Assembly (NCBI GenBank): GCA_022428005.1
Contig: JAKMDI010000023.1
Location: forward strand, 34,306 to 98,305
DNA from: Flavobacteriaceae bacterium
GTDB taxonomy: Bacteria; Bacteroidota; Bacteroidia; Flavobacteriales; Flavobacteriaceae
Direction: 5' to 3'
DNA: 64,000 bases
The notes below the pieces were generated by a model. That model searched no databases. It was not told where the DNA came from and worked only from the letters and a program-made list of their open reading frames with translations. Below, in pieces: positions 55,224 to 64,000 of this stretch. Each line of letters begins with the position of its first letter. The first letter of the stretch is position 1. The position numbers and the translations under genes are program-made.

Positions 55224-56531
55224 TTAAGGGAGGTTGCTGTTGGTGAGCTTTTCATATTCAAGAGCAGCCATTATAAATGGGCCAAGTACTTTTCCTTCTG
55301 TATTATTATTTATAATAGCATCTTCACCACACAAGTAGTAGTCAGCGTCTCCTTTTCTGTCACTACTTAATCCTGCAGATTCACAGCTTTGAATAATCTT
55401 GATCTTCCCATCGGTTTCCTCTTTGATAAAATTTATTACAAACCCATTATATGCTGCAGTTGCTGTTGGTAAATAATTCTCGCGATCTAAAATTCCCAAC
55501 CGAATACCCTTTAAATAAGCATAAGTAAATAAGGCAGAACCTGATGATTCCAGATAGTTGTTATTTCCACAAGAACTGCTTTTTGAATCATCGTATTGTA
55601 ACAATTGATACCAGCAACCAGATAAGCTGTCTTGTCGCTGCTTTAAACCCTCTGCCACCATATTTGCGTATTCAACAATTTGAGGACGAGCATGATGATC
55701 GGCTGGGAAAAATTCCAAAACATCGACAAGTGATGCAAAGAACCATCCCATCCCTCGTGACCAAAATTCACTTGAACGTCCCGTTTCAGGATTTGCCCAG
55801 AATTCGGAAGCACTGTTTAGGGGCTCAGCAGACCAAGCATGATAATTTAGTTTTTTTTCAGGGTCCCAGGTTTTATTAAAAATTATATCGAATTGTAAAG
55901 CGATATCATCCCAATGGGCCGCTCTTTTTTCATCTTCTAAAGTATTTCCAAAATTTCCAAGGTATTCTGCATAAAATGCTGCGCCCATGAAAAGACCGTC
56001 TAACCACATTTGATTGACGTATTTTTTTTTATGCCAGAATCCATTTACACCGGCCAAGGGGGGCTGAATTCTAATTTGAGAATTTATAATTTGATCAAAA
56101 CAAAATTTGGCCTTTTGTCTGTAAATTTTAGCCTTTTCTGGAAGGTTTCTGTTAACAGCTTCTCGGTGTAATTCAAAAAATATCTTTCCCGCATTAATAT
56201 CATCAATATTACTCTCTCCTACATTAATAGTGGTATTGTCAGAATAATCCTCAATAGCTTCAAATAAATCTTGGGACCACTCTTGATCCTTGTAATACTC
56301 AAAAGTCATTAAAATGGCTTTGGCCACAAGGCCCGGGACATAATCCCACTCCACATTTCTTTCCGTTGTATCGGTTTTAAAACTTGAATTCTTTTTTTTG
56401 TTACTAAAATCACCCATTCTCGATTCAATAATCCATTTAGAATAAAGTTTACTTTGAGGGTTGTTTTTAGTATTTTTATTACAGGATAGGGTGAAAATTA
56501 GAAAGAGAATAATACAAGCTTTGTTATACAT
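55224..56531 (-). CDS. Glycoside hydrolase family 88/105 lipoprotein (unsaturated glucuronyl/rhamnogalacturonyl hydrolase)
   Basis: The 435-residue protein starts with a lipoprotein signal (ACIILFLIFTLSC). An (alpha/alpha)6-barrel follows with family markers: YVNQMWLDGLFMGAAFYAEYLG (catalytic Asp region, near residue 175), the NYHAWSAEPLNSASEFWANPETGRSSEFWSRGMGWFFASLVDVL segment near 230-275, and YLESSGSALFTYAYLKGI near 330. GH88/105 enzymes hydrolyse the unsaturated uronic-acid ends left by polysaccharide lyases on pectin, ulvan or glycosaminoglycans. No lyase or SusCD pair is adjacent in this window. Confidence 0.85.
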   Translation of the reverse strand: MYNKACIILFLIFTLSCNKNTKNNPQSKLYSKWIIESRMGDFSNKKKNSSFKTDTTERNVEWDYVPGLVAKAILMTFEYYKDQEWSQDLFEAIEDYSDNTTINVGESNIDDINAGKIFFELHREAVNRNLPEKAKIYRQKAKFCFDQIINSQIRIQPPLAGVNGFWHKKKYVNQMWLDGLFMGAAFYAEYLGNFGNTLEDEKRAAHWDDIALQFDIIFNKTWDPEKKLNYHAWSAEPLNSASEFWANPETGRSSEFWSRGMGWFFASLVDVLEFFPADHHARPQIVEYANMVAEGLKQRQDSLSGCWYQLLQYDDSKSSSCGNNNYLESSGSALFTYAYLKGIRLGILDRENYLPTATAAYNGFVINFIKEETDGKIKIIQSCESAGLSSDRKGDADYYLCGEDAIINNNTEGKVLGPFIMAALEYEKLTNSNLP

Positions 56532-56741
56532 CAGAGTGTTTTTTTATTAAGATTTTTAAAATACAAAATTAATAATGTTCTTGTTTTACAAATAAACACT
56601 TGTTGAATGGGAATAGCGGTTCTTTTAATGAGAATTTATGTGGGAATGTCCCAAGGGTGAAACAAAAAATTTTGACCACCGTGATTGAGGAGGGTGATTT
56701 TCGTTAACATTCAAATTGAAAAATACGGAATGTTTCTATTG

Positions 56742-57767
56742 CTACTGTGAATCCATTAAAAGTTTTGGATCGGTCTGACTTTTGATGAAATCAAGGGTCA
56801 TTCGATCCGCCAAGTTAACCAAGTCATTTTCAAAGGGAATATGGATGCTTTTAGGGTGCTCCACCCAATGGCGAATTTCCTCTAATTTCTTTGGAGAAAA
56901 TCGCTTTAGTACCACCACACCCATTTTCTGAAGTGCTGCCGCATTGTACTTTTGTTCAATTTGTCCTTTCAATGGAATCGCCAATAATGGTTTACCCAAA
57001 AATAAAGCTTCGGTTGTGGTGGAAAAACCAGCATTGGTAATGATTCCTTTGGCTGCCGCAAAATGTTTTAGAAATATTTTTTCGTCGATCGGGTGTAGGT
57101 GAACATTCCCTACTACATCTTTTGTATTTCTTTTGGGTGTGAATACATGCCATTCAAAAAGCGGTAATTTTTTAATCATCTCCAATAGCAATGTTTCCTG
57201 ATAACCGGGCAGGTAAACAACAAACCCTCCGTCATTTGAGGTCTTTAATGTTCTTACCTGTGAGCTAATTATAGGAGAAAAAATACGATTATTAAATTTT
57301 TGATAATAAAGTCCATACTCTTTTTTCGCGGGAGCAAACCACTTGAGATAATTGATGTTTTTTCGGAATTTTTTTTTGGGTTTGGTGACCCCTTTTTGCC
57401 AGAGTGAAATTTGATTACTCATCCCAAAACACAAGACTCCTTTAAATAAAGATGCCCATGCCGAAATAGGCTCAAAATCAGTGATTACCAAATCATAATC
57501 TTGAACCCGAAGTTTTACGATATCCCTAAATAACTGCCACAAATTATTTTTGAATAGGGTTTTTATCCAATTGATTCTGCCATTTTTATAGGTGTAGAGG
57601 GTAAGACCTCTATAATGCTTTTTGACGGGGTGGCCCAAGTCCAATTGCACGGGTGGGCCGCTTAATATTACATCAAACTGAAAGCGTCTTTCCAATAGAG
57701 GAATAAATTCTTTGGCCCTGCTTATGTGACCACTTCCAGTAGTTTGTATGGCATACAATACTTTCAT
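56742..57767 (-). CDS. Glycosyltransferase, MurG/UGT-like (GT-B fold)
   Basis: The 341-residue protein starts with MKVLYAIQTTGSGHISRAKEFIPLL, the N-terminal glycine-rich motif of UDP-glycosyltransferases. The C-terminal sugar-nucleotide site reads AAKGIITNAGFSTTTEALFLGKPLLAIPLKGQIEQKYNAAALQ near 240-285. It resembles the MJ1255/VC2487 family of predicted transferases. The substrate is unknown; lipid or envelope glycosylation is likely. Its start overlaps the broken LpxH-like gene by 4 bases, so any loss of translation there may affect it. The 210 bases before the GH gene hold no clear feature. Confidence 0.85.
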   Translation of the reverse strand: MKVLYAIQTTGSGHISRAKEFIPLLERRFQFDVILSGPPVQLDLGHPVKKHYRGLTLYTYKNGRINWIKTLFKNNLWQLFRDIVKLRVQDYDLVITDFEPISAWASLFKGVLCFGMSNQISLWQKGVTKPKKKFRKNINYLKWFAPAKKEYGLYYQKFNNRIFSPIISSQVRTLKTSNDGGFVVYLPGYQETLLLEMIKKLPLFEWHVFTPKRNTKDVVGNVHLHPIDEKIFLKHFAAAKGIITNAGFSTTTEALFLGKPLLAIPLKGQIEQKYNAAALQKMGVVVLKRFSPKKLEEIRHWVEHPKSIHIPFENDLVNLADRMTLDFIKSQTDPKLLMDSQ

Positions 57768-58603
57768 TCTTTCTTCATCATATTGAACTCCTCCAACATC
57801 TCATTAAACAACTCCTTGTTGGACTTATCCACTTCCGTATATACCACCTCCTCAAAATGAGTAGGGTTGTGCGTGTAGATAGACCATTGGGCATCAACGT
57901 ACTCCAATGCAGTCAAATTCTCCACCCAATCCCCTGAATTGAGATAGGTTACTTTTTTACCATTTAATTGAAACTGCTCTATATTGGGGTGGTGAATGTG
58001 TCCACAAACCACATATTTATAGCCATTTGAAGCTGCAATTTCAACAGCAGTTTTTTCAAAACGGTTGATGTATTTTACCGCACCCTTTACGCTGTTTTTT
58101 ATTGTTTTAGAAAGTGACATTCTGTTGCCCCCTATTTTCTCTAAAATGAAATTGATAAAGCTGTTGAGTAGAATAAGAAAGTCATAGCCAACCCCTCCCA
58201 TTCTGGTGAGCCATTTGGAGTACTGCATGGTAACGTCAAAAACATCCCCGTGAAAAAACCAAGCTTCTTCCTTATCGAGTTTTAAAATTACCTTATTACT
58301 GATTTTAAAATTCCCTATTTCGAATCCCTTAAATTTTCTCAGCATCTCATCGTGGTTTCCAGTGATGTAGTGTATCTCTTTTCCTGTAACAATCCATTTC
58401 AAAATGTACTTGATCACTTTCATGTGGGACTTGGGCCAATAGCGCTTGTTGAACTGCCATATGTCAATAATATCTCCGTTCAAGACAATTACTTCGGGGT
58501 CGATTGATTTTAATTAACGAAGGAGTTCTTTTGCTTGGCAACCATAGGTGCCCAAATGAACATCGGAAATTACAACAACGTCAACAGCCCTGGCTTTACT
58601 CAT
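57764..58603 (-). pseudogene. UDP-2,3-diacylglucosamine hydrolase-like metallophosphoesterase, broken by an in-frame TAA
   Basis: From the ATG at 58603 the frame reads MSKARAVDVVVISDVHLG and on to AKELLR, then TAA at 58514-58516. It continues in the same frame as LKSIDPEVIVLNGDIIDIW to a stop at 57764. Without the TAA it would be a normal protein of about 279 residues with all phosphoesterase motifs: SDVHLG, NGDIID, GNHDEML, HGDVFD and GHIHHP. The 5' piece carries the first metal-binding motif (DVH), so the 239-residue frame that could restart at TTG 58483 would lack it. Homologues usually have Tyr here (TAT/TAC). It is inactivated, read through, or a sequencing error. Confidence 0.85.
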
Positions 58604-58771
58604 ATCGATTTAATTCACAAAGCAACAAGGAATTTTACCTAATTTGATTAAGTAAATGAAAAGGATATGATAAATAATTGTAAAGTAATGGTTAAAAAAT
58701 ACTAAAGAAGGGTTGCATCAATGGATTTAAAATAAAATAGATGTTGATGAGCAATAAAGAGAACAAAATAA

Positions 58772-60244
58772 TTAAAGCAAGAGCTCTTTTACAACCTTAC
58801 CATGAACATCGGTAAGTCTAAATCGCCTTCCTTGGTGCTTAAAAGTTAATTTCTCGTGATTAATGCCCATCAGGTGCAACAGCGTGGCTTGAAAATCGTG
58901 AACATGGACTGGGTTTTCCACCACATTGTAACTAAAATCATCGGTTTTACCATAGACAAAACCTTTCTTTACCCCCGCTCCTGCCATCCACATGGTAAAG
59001 CAGCCAGGGTGATGATCCCTGCCATAATTATTGGCAGTGAGCCTTCCTTGAGAAAAACTTGTTCTCCCAAATTCACCGCCCCAAATCACAAGGGTATCTT
59101 CCAATAGACCTCTTTGTTTTAAATCTTGAATCAGTCCTGCTGTTGCGCGATCGGTATCCAAAGCTTGTTTTTTAATTTGTGAAGGTAAATTACCATGCTG
59201 ATCCCAACCGGTGTGGTACAATTGAATGAATTTTACATCCCGCTCAGCCAACCTTCGGGCCTGTAAACAATTGGCCGCATAAGTTCCGGGTATTTTAGCG
59301 TCTTCACCATAGAGGTCGTAAATATGCTGAGATTCTTCTTTTACATTTAATGCATCAGGAACAGATTGTTGCATCCTGTAGGCCATTTCATATTGCTTTA
59401 TTTGGGACAATATCTTAGGATCTTGATAACTGTCGAATTGCAATTGATTCAATTCATTGATGTAATCAATACTCTTTTTTCTGTCGTTGGGGTTTACACC
59501 GTGTGGATTGTTTAGATAAAGGACAGGCTCTTTTCCCGCTCTTAGCTGAACACCCTGATGGTGGGAAGGTAAAAATCCATTGCTCCACGAGGCAGAATTA
59601 AGGGGTTGTGCGCCAGAATGAGACTTGGAAACCATCACAATGTAGTCGGGTAAATCTTTATTATCGCTGCCCAATCCATAGCTCAACCAGGAACCAATGG
59701 AAGGTCGGCCGGTGAGTTGAGAACCTGTTTGTACAAACATTACTGCGGGTTCGTGATTGATGGCATCGGTATACATTGATTTGATAATACAGAGTTCGTC
59801 TGCAATAGAAGCGGTATAGGGGAAAAGCTCACTGATCCAAGCTCCAGACTGGCCGTATTGCTTAAAGTTGTATATAGATTTTACCAGTGGGTAAGAGGAT
59901 TGCCCTTCTACCATTCCAGAATTCCTTTGGGTTTGTTTTAAGGAAGGAGGAATCTCTTGACCGTGCCACTTGGAGAGGGCTGGTTTATAGTCATAGGTTT
60001 CAATTTGTGAAGGCCCTCCACTTTGAAAGAGGTAAATCACCCGTTTGGCTTTGGGCATAAAGTGGGTGGCTTTTCGCGCCAATGCATCCATCTGATGTTG
60101 GGGGTCGTTGATCAATGACTGTGCTGTGGACAAGCCAGGGGACAATAGCGACGATAATGCTATGGAACCAAACCCCAAGGAGGACTTCTTTAGAAAATCT
60201 CTTCGGGTGGTCGCTTCTTTTTTATGTCTAAAAAAATCATTCAT
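58772..60244 (-). CDS. DUF1501 protein with twin-arginine signal (sulfatase/phosphatase-like fold)
   Basis: The 490-residue protein begins with a Tat signal (TTRRDFLKKSSLGFGSIALSSLL), so it is exported folded. The body matches DUF1501, related to the alkaline phosphatase/sulfatase superfamily: YLFQSGGPSQIETYDYKP near residue 72, HEPAVMFVQTGSQLTGRPSIGSWLSYGLG near 165, and LVIWGGEFGRTSFSQG near 384. It lies 11 bases downstream of the PSCyt/PSD1 gene on the same strand. Such pairs are abundant in Planctomycetes and also found in marine Bacteroidota. The enzymatic role is unknown. Confidence 0.88.
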   Translation of the reverse strand: MNDFFRHKKEATTRRDFLKKSSLGFGSIALSSLLSPGLSTAQSLINDPQHQMDALARKATHFMPKAKRVIYLFQSGGPSQIETYDYKPALSKWHGQEIPPSLKQTQRNSGMVEGQSSYPLVKSIYNFKQYGQSGAWISELFPYTASIADELCIIKSMYTDAINHEPAVMFVQTGSQLTGRPSIGSWLSYGLGSDNKDLPDYIVMVSKSHSGAQPLNSASWSNGFLPSHHQGVQLRAGKEPVLYLNNPHGVNPNDRKKSIDYINELNQLQFDSYQDPKILSQIKQYEMAYRMQQSVPDALNVKEESQHIYDLYGEDAKIPGTYAANCLQARRLAERDVKFIQLYHTGWDQHGNLPSQIKKQALDTDRATAGLIQDLKQRGLLEDTLVIWGGEFGRTSFSQGRLTANNYGRDHHPGCFTMWMAGAGVKKGFVYGKTDDFSYNVVENPVHVHDFQATLLHLMGINHEKLTFKHQGRRFRLTDVHGKVVKELLL

Positions 60245-60255
60245 CGCTCTAAGTA

Positions 60256-63200
60256 TTAATTGATGGTGATGGCCTCGGCCGTATTCATTATCCCGCTGAT
60301 CACGGTTGCCAATGCCGCAGTTTTAATTATACTAATATCGCTGTTTATAGGCTTTTCCCCCGTTTTGAGATAGGCATAGGCTTTACTTGGATTCTGAGCA
60401 AACTTTTTTTGTTCCTCCCCATAGAATTTTTCTATGGTCCCTAACTCCTCTGCGGTTATTCTTCGTCCGGTGAGTTCCCTAAAAACTATTGGCAATTGTT
60501 GCTCCACACCCTGGCGCATCGAAAGCAAGTATTTCTCTGCCATCACCCGAGAAGCTTCTATCAATTGGGGGTCATTTAGCATCACCAATGCCTGAAGGGG
60601 ACTGCTGGTCAGGGTTCTTTTAACGGAACAAAGATCGCGGTTGGGCGTGTCAAATATAATCATGGTCGGCGGTGGAGACGAGCGTTTCCAAAAGGTATAT
60701 AAGCTCCGTCTGTAGAGCCCATCACCCCGATCGTGTTGGTAACGGTATTTCCACTTCTTATCACTCAAATCCCACAAACCCTCGGGTTGGTAGGGGTAAA
60801 CACTTTTACCTCCAATTTTTTTAACCAATAAACCGCTGATCTTTAGCGCATTGTCTCGAATCATTTCTGCTGTCATTCTGTAACTGGGACCTCGGGCCAA
60901 AAGGTAATTGTCAGGATCTATTTCTATTAAATCTGATCTTATGTTGGACTGCTGCTGGTAGGTAGCGGAACTCAATATTTTTTTGTGAAGTTTTTTGATG
61001 TCCCAGTTGTGTTCCATAAAATAATTGGCCAGCCAATCTAAAAGTTCGGGATGGCTCGGCAATCCTCCCTGATTTCCAAAATCGTCAGAAGAACTTACCA
61101 AGCCCTTTCCAAAATGCATTTGCCATAACCTGTTTACAAAAACCCTTGCCGTTAGCGGATTTTTATCGTCAAACAACCACTTGGACAACCCCAAACGGTT
61201 TTTGGGCAAAGCGGTATCATACTCTAAAATGACCTCTGGGGTATTCGGAAAAACCTCTTCCCCCAGATCGTTGTAAACCCCTCGGTTCAAAACATAACTG
61301 GAACGCGGTTTTTTGGAATCACCCATGATCATTAATTCTGGGATGGGCTCTATCACTCGGGTCAGTTCTTTTCGCAGTTGGAGGTATTCATGGTTTAAAG
61401 ACTTGCTGTCTTTTTCCAAACGATCAAAAAAATAAGATTTGTACAATTGTTTTTCTAAAACAGCTGTCCTTTGAGAATGTTCATCGAAAAAACTCGGGTT
61501 GTTGAGAACCGCAACCTCAATTTCAGAAAGTTTCCTTCGGTATATTTTCAGGGCATCAAAACCTCCGTTTTGGAAGGCTTTTAGTTTGTGGCTCGCGCCA
61601 ATCTTGAACCCTTCAAAGCCATAGGTATGTATATTGGGTTCAAACAAAATAGACTTATAAAGTTTATCTCCCCTTCTTTTTAGCGCCACCTTTTTTCCAT
61701 TGACATACAGCTGCATCCCCCCTACGGTACCTTTACCATCGTAGGTTATGGTAATCTGCTGCCAAGTTTTTGGGGTAATGGGGTCTGAGGTCTCCACCTC
61801 AATGGCATTTTGTGGCCACGATCTGGCGATGATGAATTTTAGTCTGTTATCATCGATCAAGAGGGAGTATCCCTTCAGCCCCAGTCGAATTTGCTCTGCA
61901 TGGCTAAAAATAATTGCTTGCTTGTCTTTGTGGTCTGCATATACAGAAAATGAAAGCGTAAAAGGGTCGGTTTGATCAAACCATCCTACTTTTTCGGGGA
62001 GTTTCATTTGTGTAAATTCATTTATAAAAAGTCCCTTTTCTTGATGCCCCGCTCCTATTATAGGCTCAGACAGGGTGGCCGGTTTTTGACCCACAATACC
62101 ACTGGGACTCAAATAGGAGGTTTTAGTTTTTTGAAGGAAGGCATCAAATGGGTAATGGGCCACCAAGCCACTGTTTATGTTTGTTCTGATTTGTTGTTGC
62201 GCTTGGTCCTTTTGTGCATACCAATCTTCAAAGGCTTGTTCTTTTTCAGTTTGATTCCTGGTGATTTTTTTCTTTTGTGATTTTAAATTTTCTTCAATGT
62301 AATTGATCAACGTTTCTTGTTCTGCGGTAGTCAGCAATAGGGATGGCCCTGCTACCTGACCAGGACCATAGGTAGCGTGGCCAATTTCGTTGGTGCTGTT
62401 AAAAAAACTGGAGATTTCATAAAAGTTTTTCTGGCTAATGGGGTCGTACTTGTGATCGTGACAACGAGCACACTCCATGGTCATCCCCAAAAAAGCTTTG
62501 CCAAAGGTAATGGTCCGGTCGGCCACATACTCTGCTCTAAATTCTTCAAATATGATTCCCGCTTCCGAGTTTTTTTTGTGCAAGCGATTGAACGCAGTAG
62601 CAATTTTACTCGATTGGTCTGCATTGGGGATAAGATCACCTGCCAATTGGTGGGTTACAAAATTTTTATAACTCAAGTTGGAATTAAATGCATCGATCAC
62701 CCAATCCCGCCATGGACTAAAATCCCGGTGTTTGTCATCCAAATACCCGTCTGAATCTGCATATCGCGCCACATCCATCCATGTCGCTGCCATGTGCTCT
62801 CCATAGTGTGGGGATAGCAATAAACGGTCAATCAGTTTGTCATAGGCGTCAGCAGCAGTATCCTCCAAAAAAAAGTCGATCTCTTCTATACTGGGGGGTA
62901 GCCCCGTAAGACTAAAACTCAATCGACGGATCAAGGTTTCCTTGTTTGCTTTTGGTGCAGGAGAAATGGCCTTCGACTCGAGTTTCTTTCTAACAAAAAA
63001 ATCGATCTCATTTTCATCCCACAAATCGGTTTTGTTTGTTCTTACTGGACTGTTTGAAGGGGTCAAAAAAGACCAATGTGGCTTGTATTCCCCACCTTGA
63101 TCAATCCACTTTAAAATCGTAGCAATCTCATGGTCTGTAAGCTCAAGGTGAGATTCTGGGGGAGGCATCACCACCTCGGAATCTGAGGACAACAATCGGT

Positions 63201-63489
63201 TGGGAATTTCAGATTTTATCTCTTTGAATGTCTTAACATCGCTATTGGCATGAGGGTTTTGATCAAAATCTAATCTTAAATTTGCTTTGCGTTTATTGGA
63301 GTCTGGGCCGTGGCAAGCAAAACATTTGTCCGATAAAATAGGTTTTACGTGAAAGTTATAATCGATGTCCTCAGGCAGCTTTGAAATTTCGTGGAGCAGC
63401 TCCTTTGGAATGTCAATGGAGCATCTAAGGAACAATATCACCAACAGCAATAAGACCCCGTAATTCATATAAAACAAACTTCGCTTCAA
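60256..63489 (-). CDS. Planctomycete-type cytochrome c / DUF1549-LamG-DUF1553 lipoprotein
   Basis: The 1077-residue protein has a lipoprotein signal (LLLLVILFLRCSID) and a single-haem cytochrome motif CFACHGPDSNKRKANLRLD (PSCyt1, near residue 56). PSCyt2/DUF1549 lies at about 155-370 (YADSDGYLDDKHRDFSPWRDWV). A LamG/concanavalin-like domain follows at about 445-670 (GLVAHYPFDAF and QLYVNGKKVAL). PSD1/DUF1553 is at about 770-1040 (RLGLSKWLFDDKNPLTARVFVNRLWQMHFGKGLV). These domain sets occur with sulfatase-like DUF1501 partners, here the next gene, and are suspected in polysaccharide use. The function is unproven. Confidence 0.9.
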   Translation of the reverse strand: MKRSLFYMNYGVLLLLVILFLRCSIDIPKELLHEISKLPEDIDYNFHVKPILSDKCFACHGPDSNKRKANLRLDFDQNPHANSDVKTFKEIKSEIPNRLLSSDSEVVMPPPESHLELTDHEIATILKWIDQGGEYKPHWSFLTPSNSPVRTNKTDLWDENEIDFFVRKKLESKAISPAPKANKETLIRRLSFSLTGLPPSIEEIDFFLEDTAADAYDKLIDRLLLSPHYGEHMAATWMDVARYADSDGYLDDKHRDFSPWRDWVIDAFNSNLSYKNFVTHQLAGDLIPNADQSSKIATAFNRLHKKNSEAGIIFEEFRAEYVADRTITFGKAFLGMTMECARCHDHKYDPISQKNFYEISSFFNSTNEIGHATYGPGQVAGPSLLLTTAEQETLINYIEENLKSQKKKITRNQTEKEQAFEDWYAQKDQAQQQIRTNINSGLVAHYPFDAFLQKTKTSYLSPSGIVGQKPATLSEPIIGAGHQEKGLFINEFTQMKLPEKVGWFDQTDPFTLSFSVYADHKDKQAIIFSHAEQIRLGLKGYSLLIDDNRLKFIIARSWPQNAIEVETSDPITPKTWQQITITYDGKGTVGGMQLYVNGKKVALKRRGDKLYKSILFEPNIHTYGFEGFKIGASHKLKAFQNGGFDALKIYRRKLSEIEVAVLNNPSFFDEHSQRTAVLEKQLYKSYFFDRLEKDSKSLNHEYLQLRKELTRVIEPIPELMIMGDSKKPRSSYVLNRGVYNDLGEEVFPNTPEVILEYDTALPKNRLGLSKWLFDDKNPLTARVFVNRLWQMHFGKGLVSSSDDFGNQGGLPSHPELLDWLANYFMEHNWDIKKLHKKILSSATYQQQSNIRSDLIEIDPDNYLLARGPSYRMTAEMIRDNALKISGLLVKKIGGKSVYPYQPEGLWDLSDKKWKYRYQHDRGDGLYRRSLYTFWKRSSPPPTMIIFDTPNRDLCSVKRTLTSSPLQALVMLNDPQLIEASRVMAEKYLLSMRQGVEQQLPIVFRELTGRRITAEELGTIEKFYGEEQKKFAQNPSKAYAYLKTGEKPINSDISIIKTAALATVISGIMNTAEAITIN

Positions 63490-63632
63490 ATTCTATATCT
63501 TAATTATAGTAAAGATAAAAAAACCTGAATTAGTGGTTTCTGAAAATAAAAATGACAAAAATGGGATGCAATTTGAACAAAGCACTCCTGCTGAATGGGC
63601 GCAAAAGTTCCTGATTTAAAGGACCAATTTAG

Positions 63633-64000
63633 GTAGCTCAAGTTCTTGCCTATAAGATCTATGAGAAAATTAACAGTGGAGGTACCCTTACTGCGTTTAA
63701 GAGTAAGGATATTATTACTGGTGAATTCTCTGATCTTGAGTATGCAAAAAGAGCTTTAAAAAAGAAGCTATCAGAAGACTATTCCATTAAGTATAAGATG
63801 ATGCTCAAGCAAGCATTTAAAATGCTTGTAAGAGCATCTAATAGTGAAGGGGGTATTGCGTTTAAGAGCCTAGAATTACATCTAGATAAATACAGTTCAA
63901 ACACCTCTTATAACACCCTTAGAAGGCATTTAAATGCCCTTCTTAATGAAGCTGTTAACCAGGGTTTAAAGGCTAATCCGCTTAAGGGTCTGAAAACTAG
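63633..64000 (+). CDS. Tyrosine recombinase (phage integrase), fragment without visible start, cut by window end
   Basis: A frame opens after a TAG at 63630-63632 and runs through the window end for 122 codons. It contains YKIYEKINSGGTLTAF and, later, LHLDKYSSNTSYNTLRRHLNALLNEAVNQGLKANPLKG. The latter is typical of the core-binding (SAM-like) domain of integrases, where RHL.AL.NEAV..GL..NP recurs. The first ATG codons (63798, 63801) fall inside this domain, and no earlier start codon exists after the TAG. It may be 5'-truncated, frameshifted or use an unseen start; the catalytic domain lies beyond the window. Confidence 0.6.

Noticed and set aside
57764..58483. Treating the 239-residue LpxH-like frame as an intact gene with a TTG start
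   Set aside because: The conserved N-terminus with the DVH metal motif lies in frame upstream of a TAA codon, so the short frame would lack an essential site.

Overview
The window reads as chromosome of a flavobacterium-like member of the Bacteroidota, probably marine. The protein families are typical of that group: a HEPN-tailed sulfite reductase, DUF2061, an AraC regulator next to hemH, HemJ, DUF3109, DUF2723, a TonB-dependent receptor with a carboxypeptidase-like regulatory domain, and a PiT transporter with a PhoU-like tail. Promoter-like TAnnTTTG boxes, some with a TTG 19 bases upstream, are the Bacteroidota sigma type. The DNA is moderately AT-rich and densely coding on both strands.

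Layout. 1-7405 (+) is a sulfate-assimilation and siroheme operon: APS reductase, sulfate adenylyltransferase CysD/CysN, siroheme sulfite reductase, CobA, a CysG-N-like dehydrogenase/chelatase and a ferredoxin-NADP-reductase-like flavoprotein. 7410-15621 holds an Ig-like lipoprotein, ComF, glycyl-tRNA synthetase, exonuclease III, an OmpA-type lipoprotein, an aldo/keto reductase and an FG-GAP-repeat protein. 15671-25563 (-) runs hemA-hemC-hemD-hemE-hemF-hemB and continues into ogt, a serine hydrolase, a DEDDy exonuclease and a duplicated ABC ATPase. Facing it, 25765-31862 (+) carries an AraC regulator, hemH, a MATE transporter, hemJ, a histidine kinase and a crotonase. The two haem arms share about 200 bases that contain a 7-1-7 palindrome resembling a Fur/PerR-family operator. 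Together they encode every step from glutamyl-tRNA to protohaem except hemL, and they also make the uroporphyrinogen III that the left-hand operon turns into siroheme.

32003-41618 contains housekeeping genes: a bacilliredoxin, a DjlA-like co-chaperone, HupE, dCMP deaminase, an S41 protease, MarC, DUF3109, and class I ribonucleotide reductase nrdB-nrdA with a clear terminator. 41651-48231 (-) is a likely outer- and inner-membrane uptake module: a surface-type beta-helix lipoprotein, a non-SusC TonB receptor and a PiT phosphate transporter, with a terminator between the first two genes. 48417-54909 carries dgt, a membrane metallophosphoesterase, a cysteine-free thioredoxin-fold protein with its own promoter, and a large DUF2723 membrane protein. 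tRNA-Gln(TTG) at 55043 has its own promoter and terminator.

55224-64000 looks more accessory: a GH105/GH88 lipoprotein, a glycosyltransferase overlapping a LpxH-like phosphatase gene broken by an in-frame TAA, a DUF1501/PSCyt-PSD1-LamG pair of the type common in Planctomycetes, and at the right edge a tyrosine-recombinase fragment without a visible start codon. No CRISPR array, rRNA or intact insertion sequence was seen. The observations most worth following are the nonsense codon in the LpxH-like gene, the palindrome between hemA and the AraC gene, and the putative phosphate/TonB module. I found no clearly new multi-gene system.
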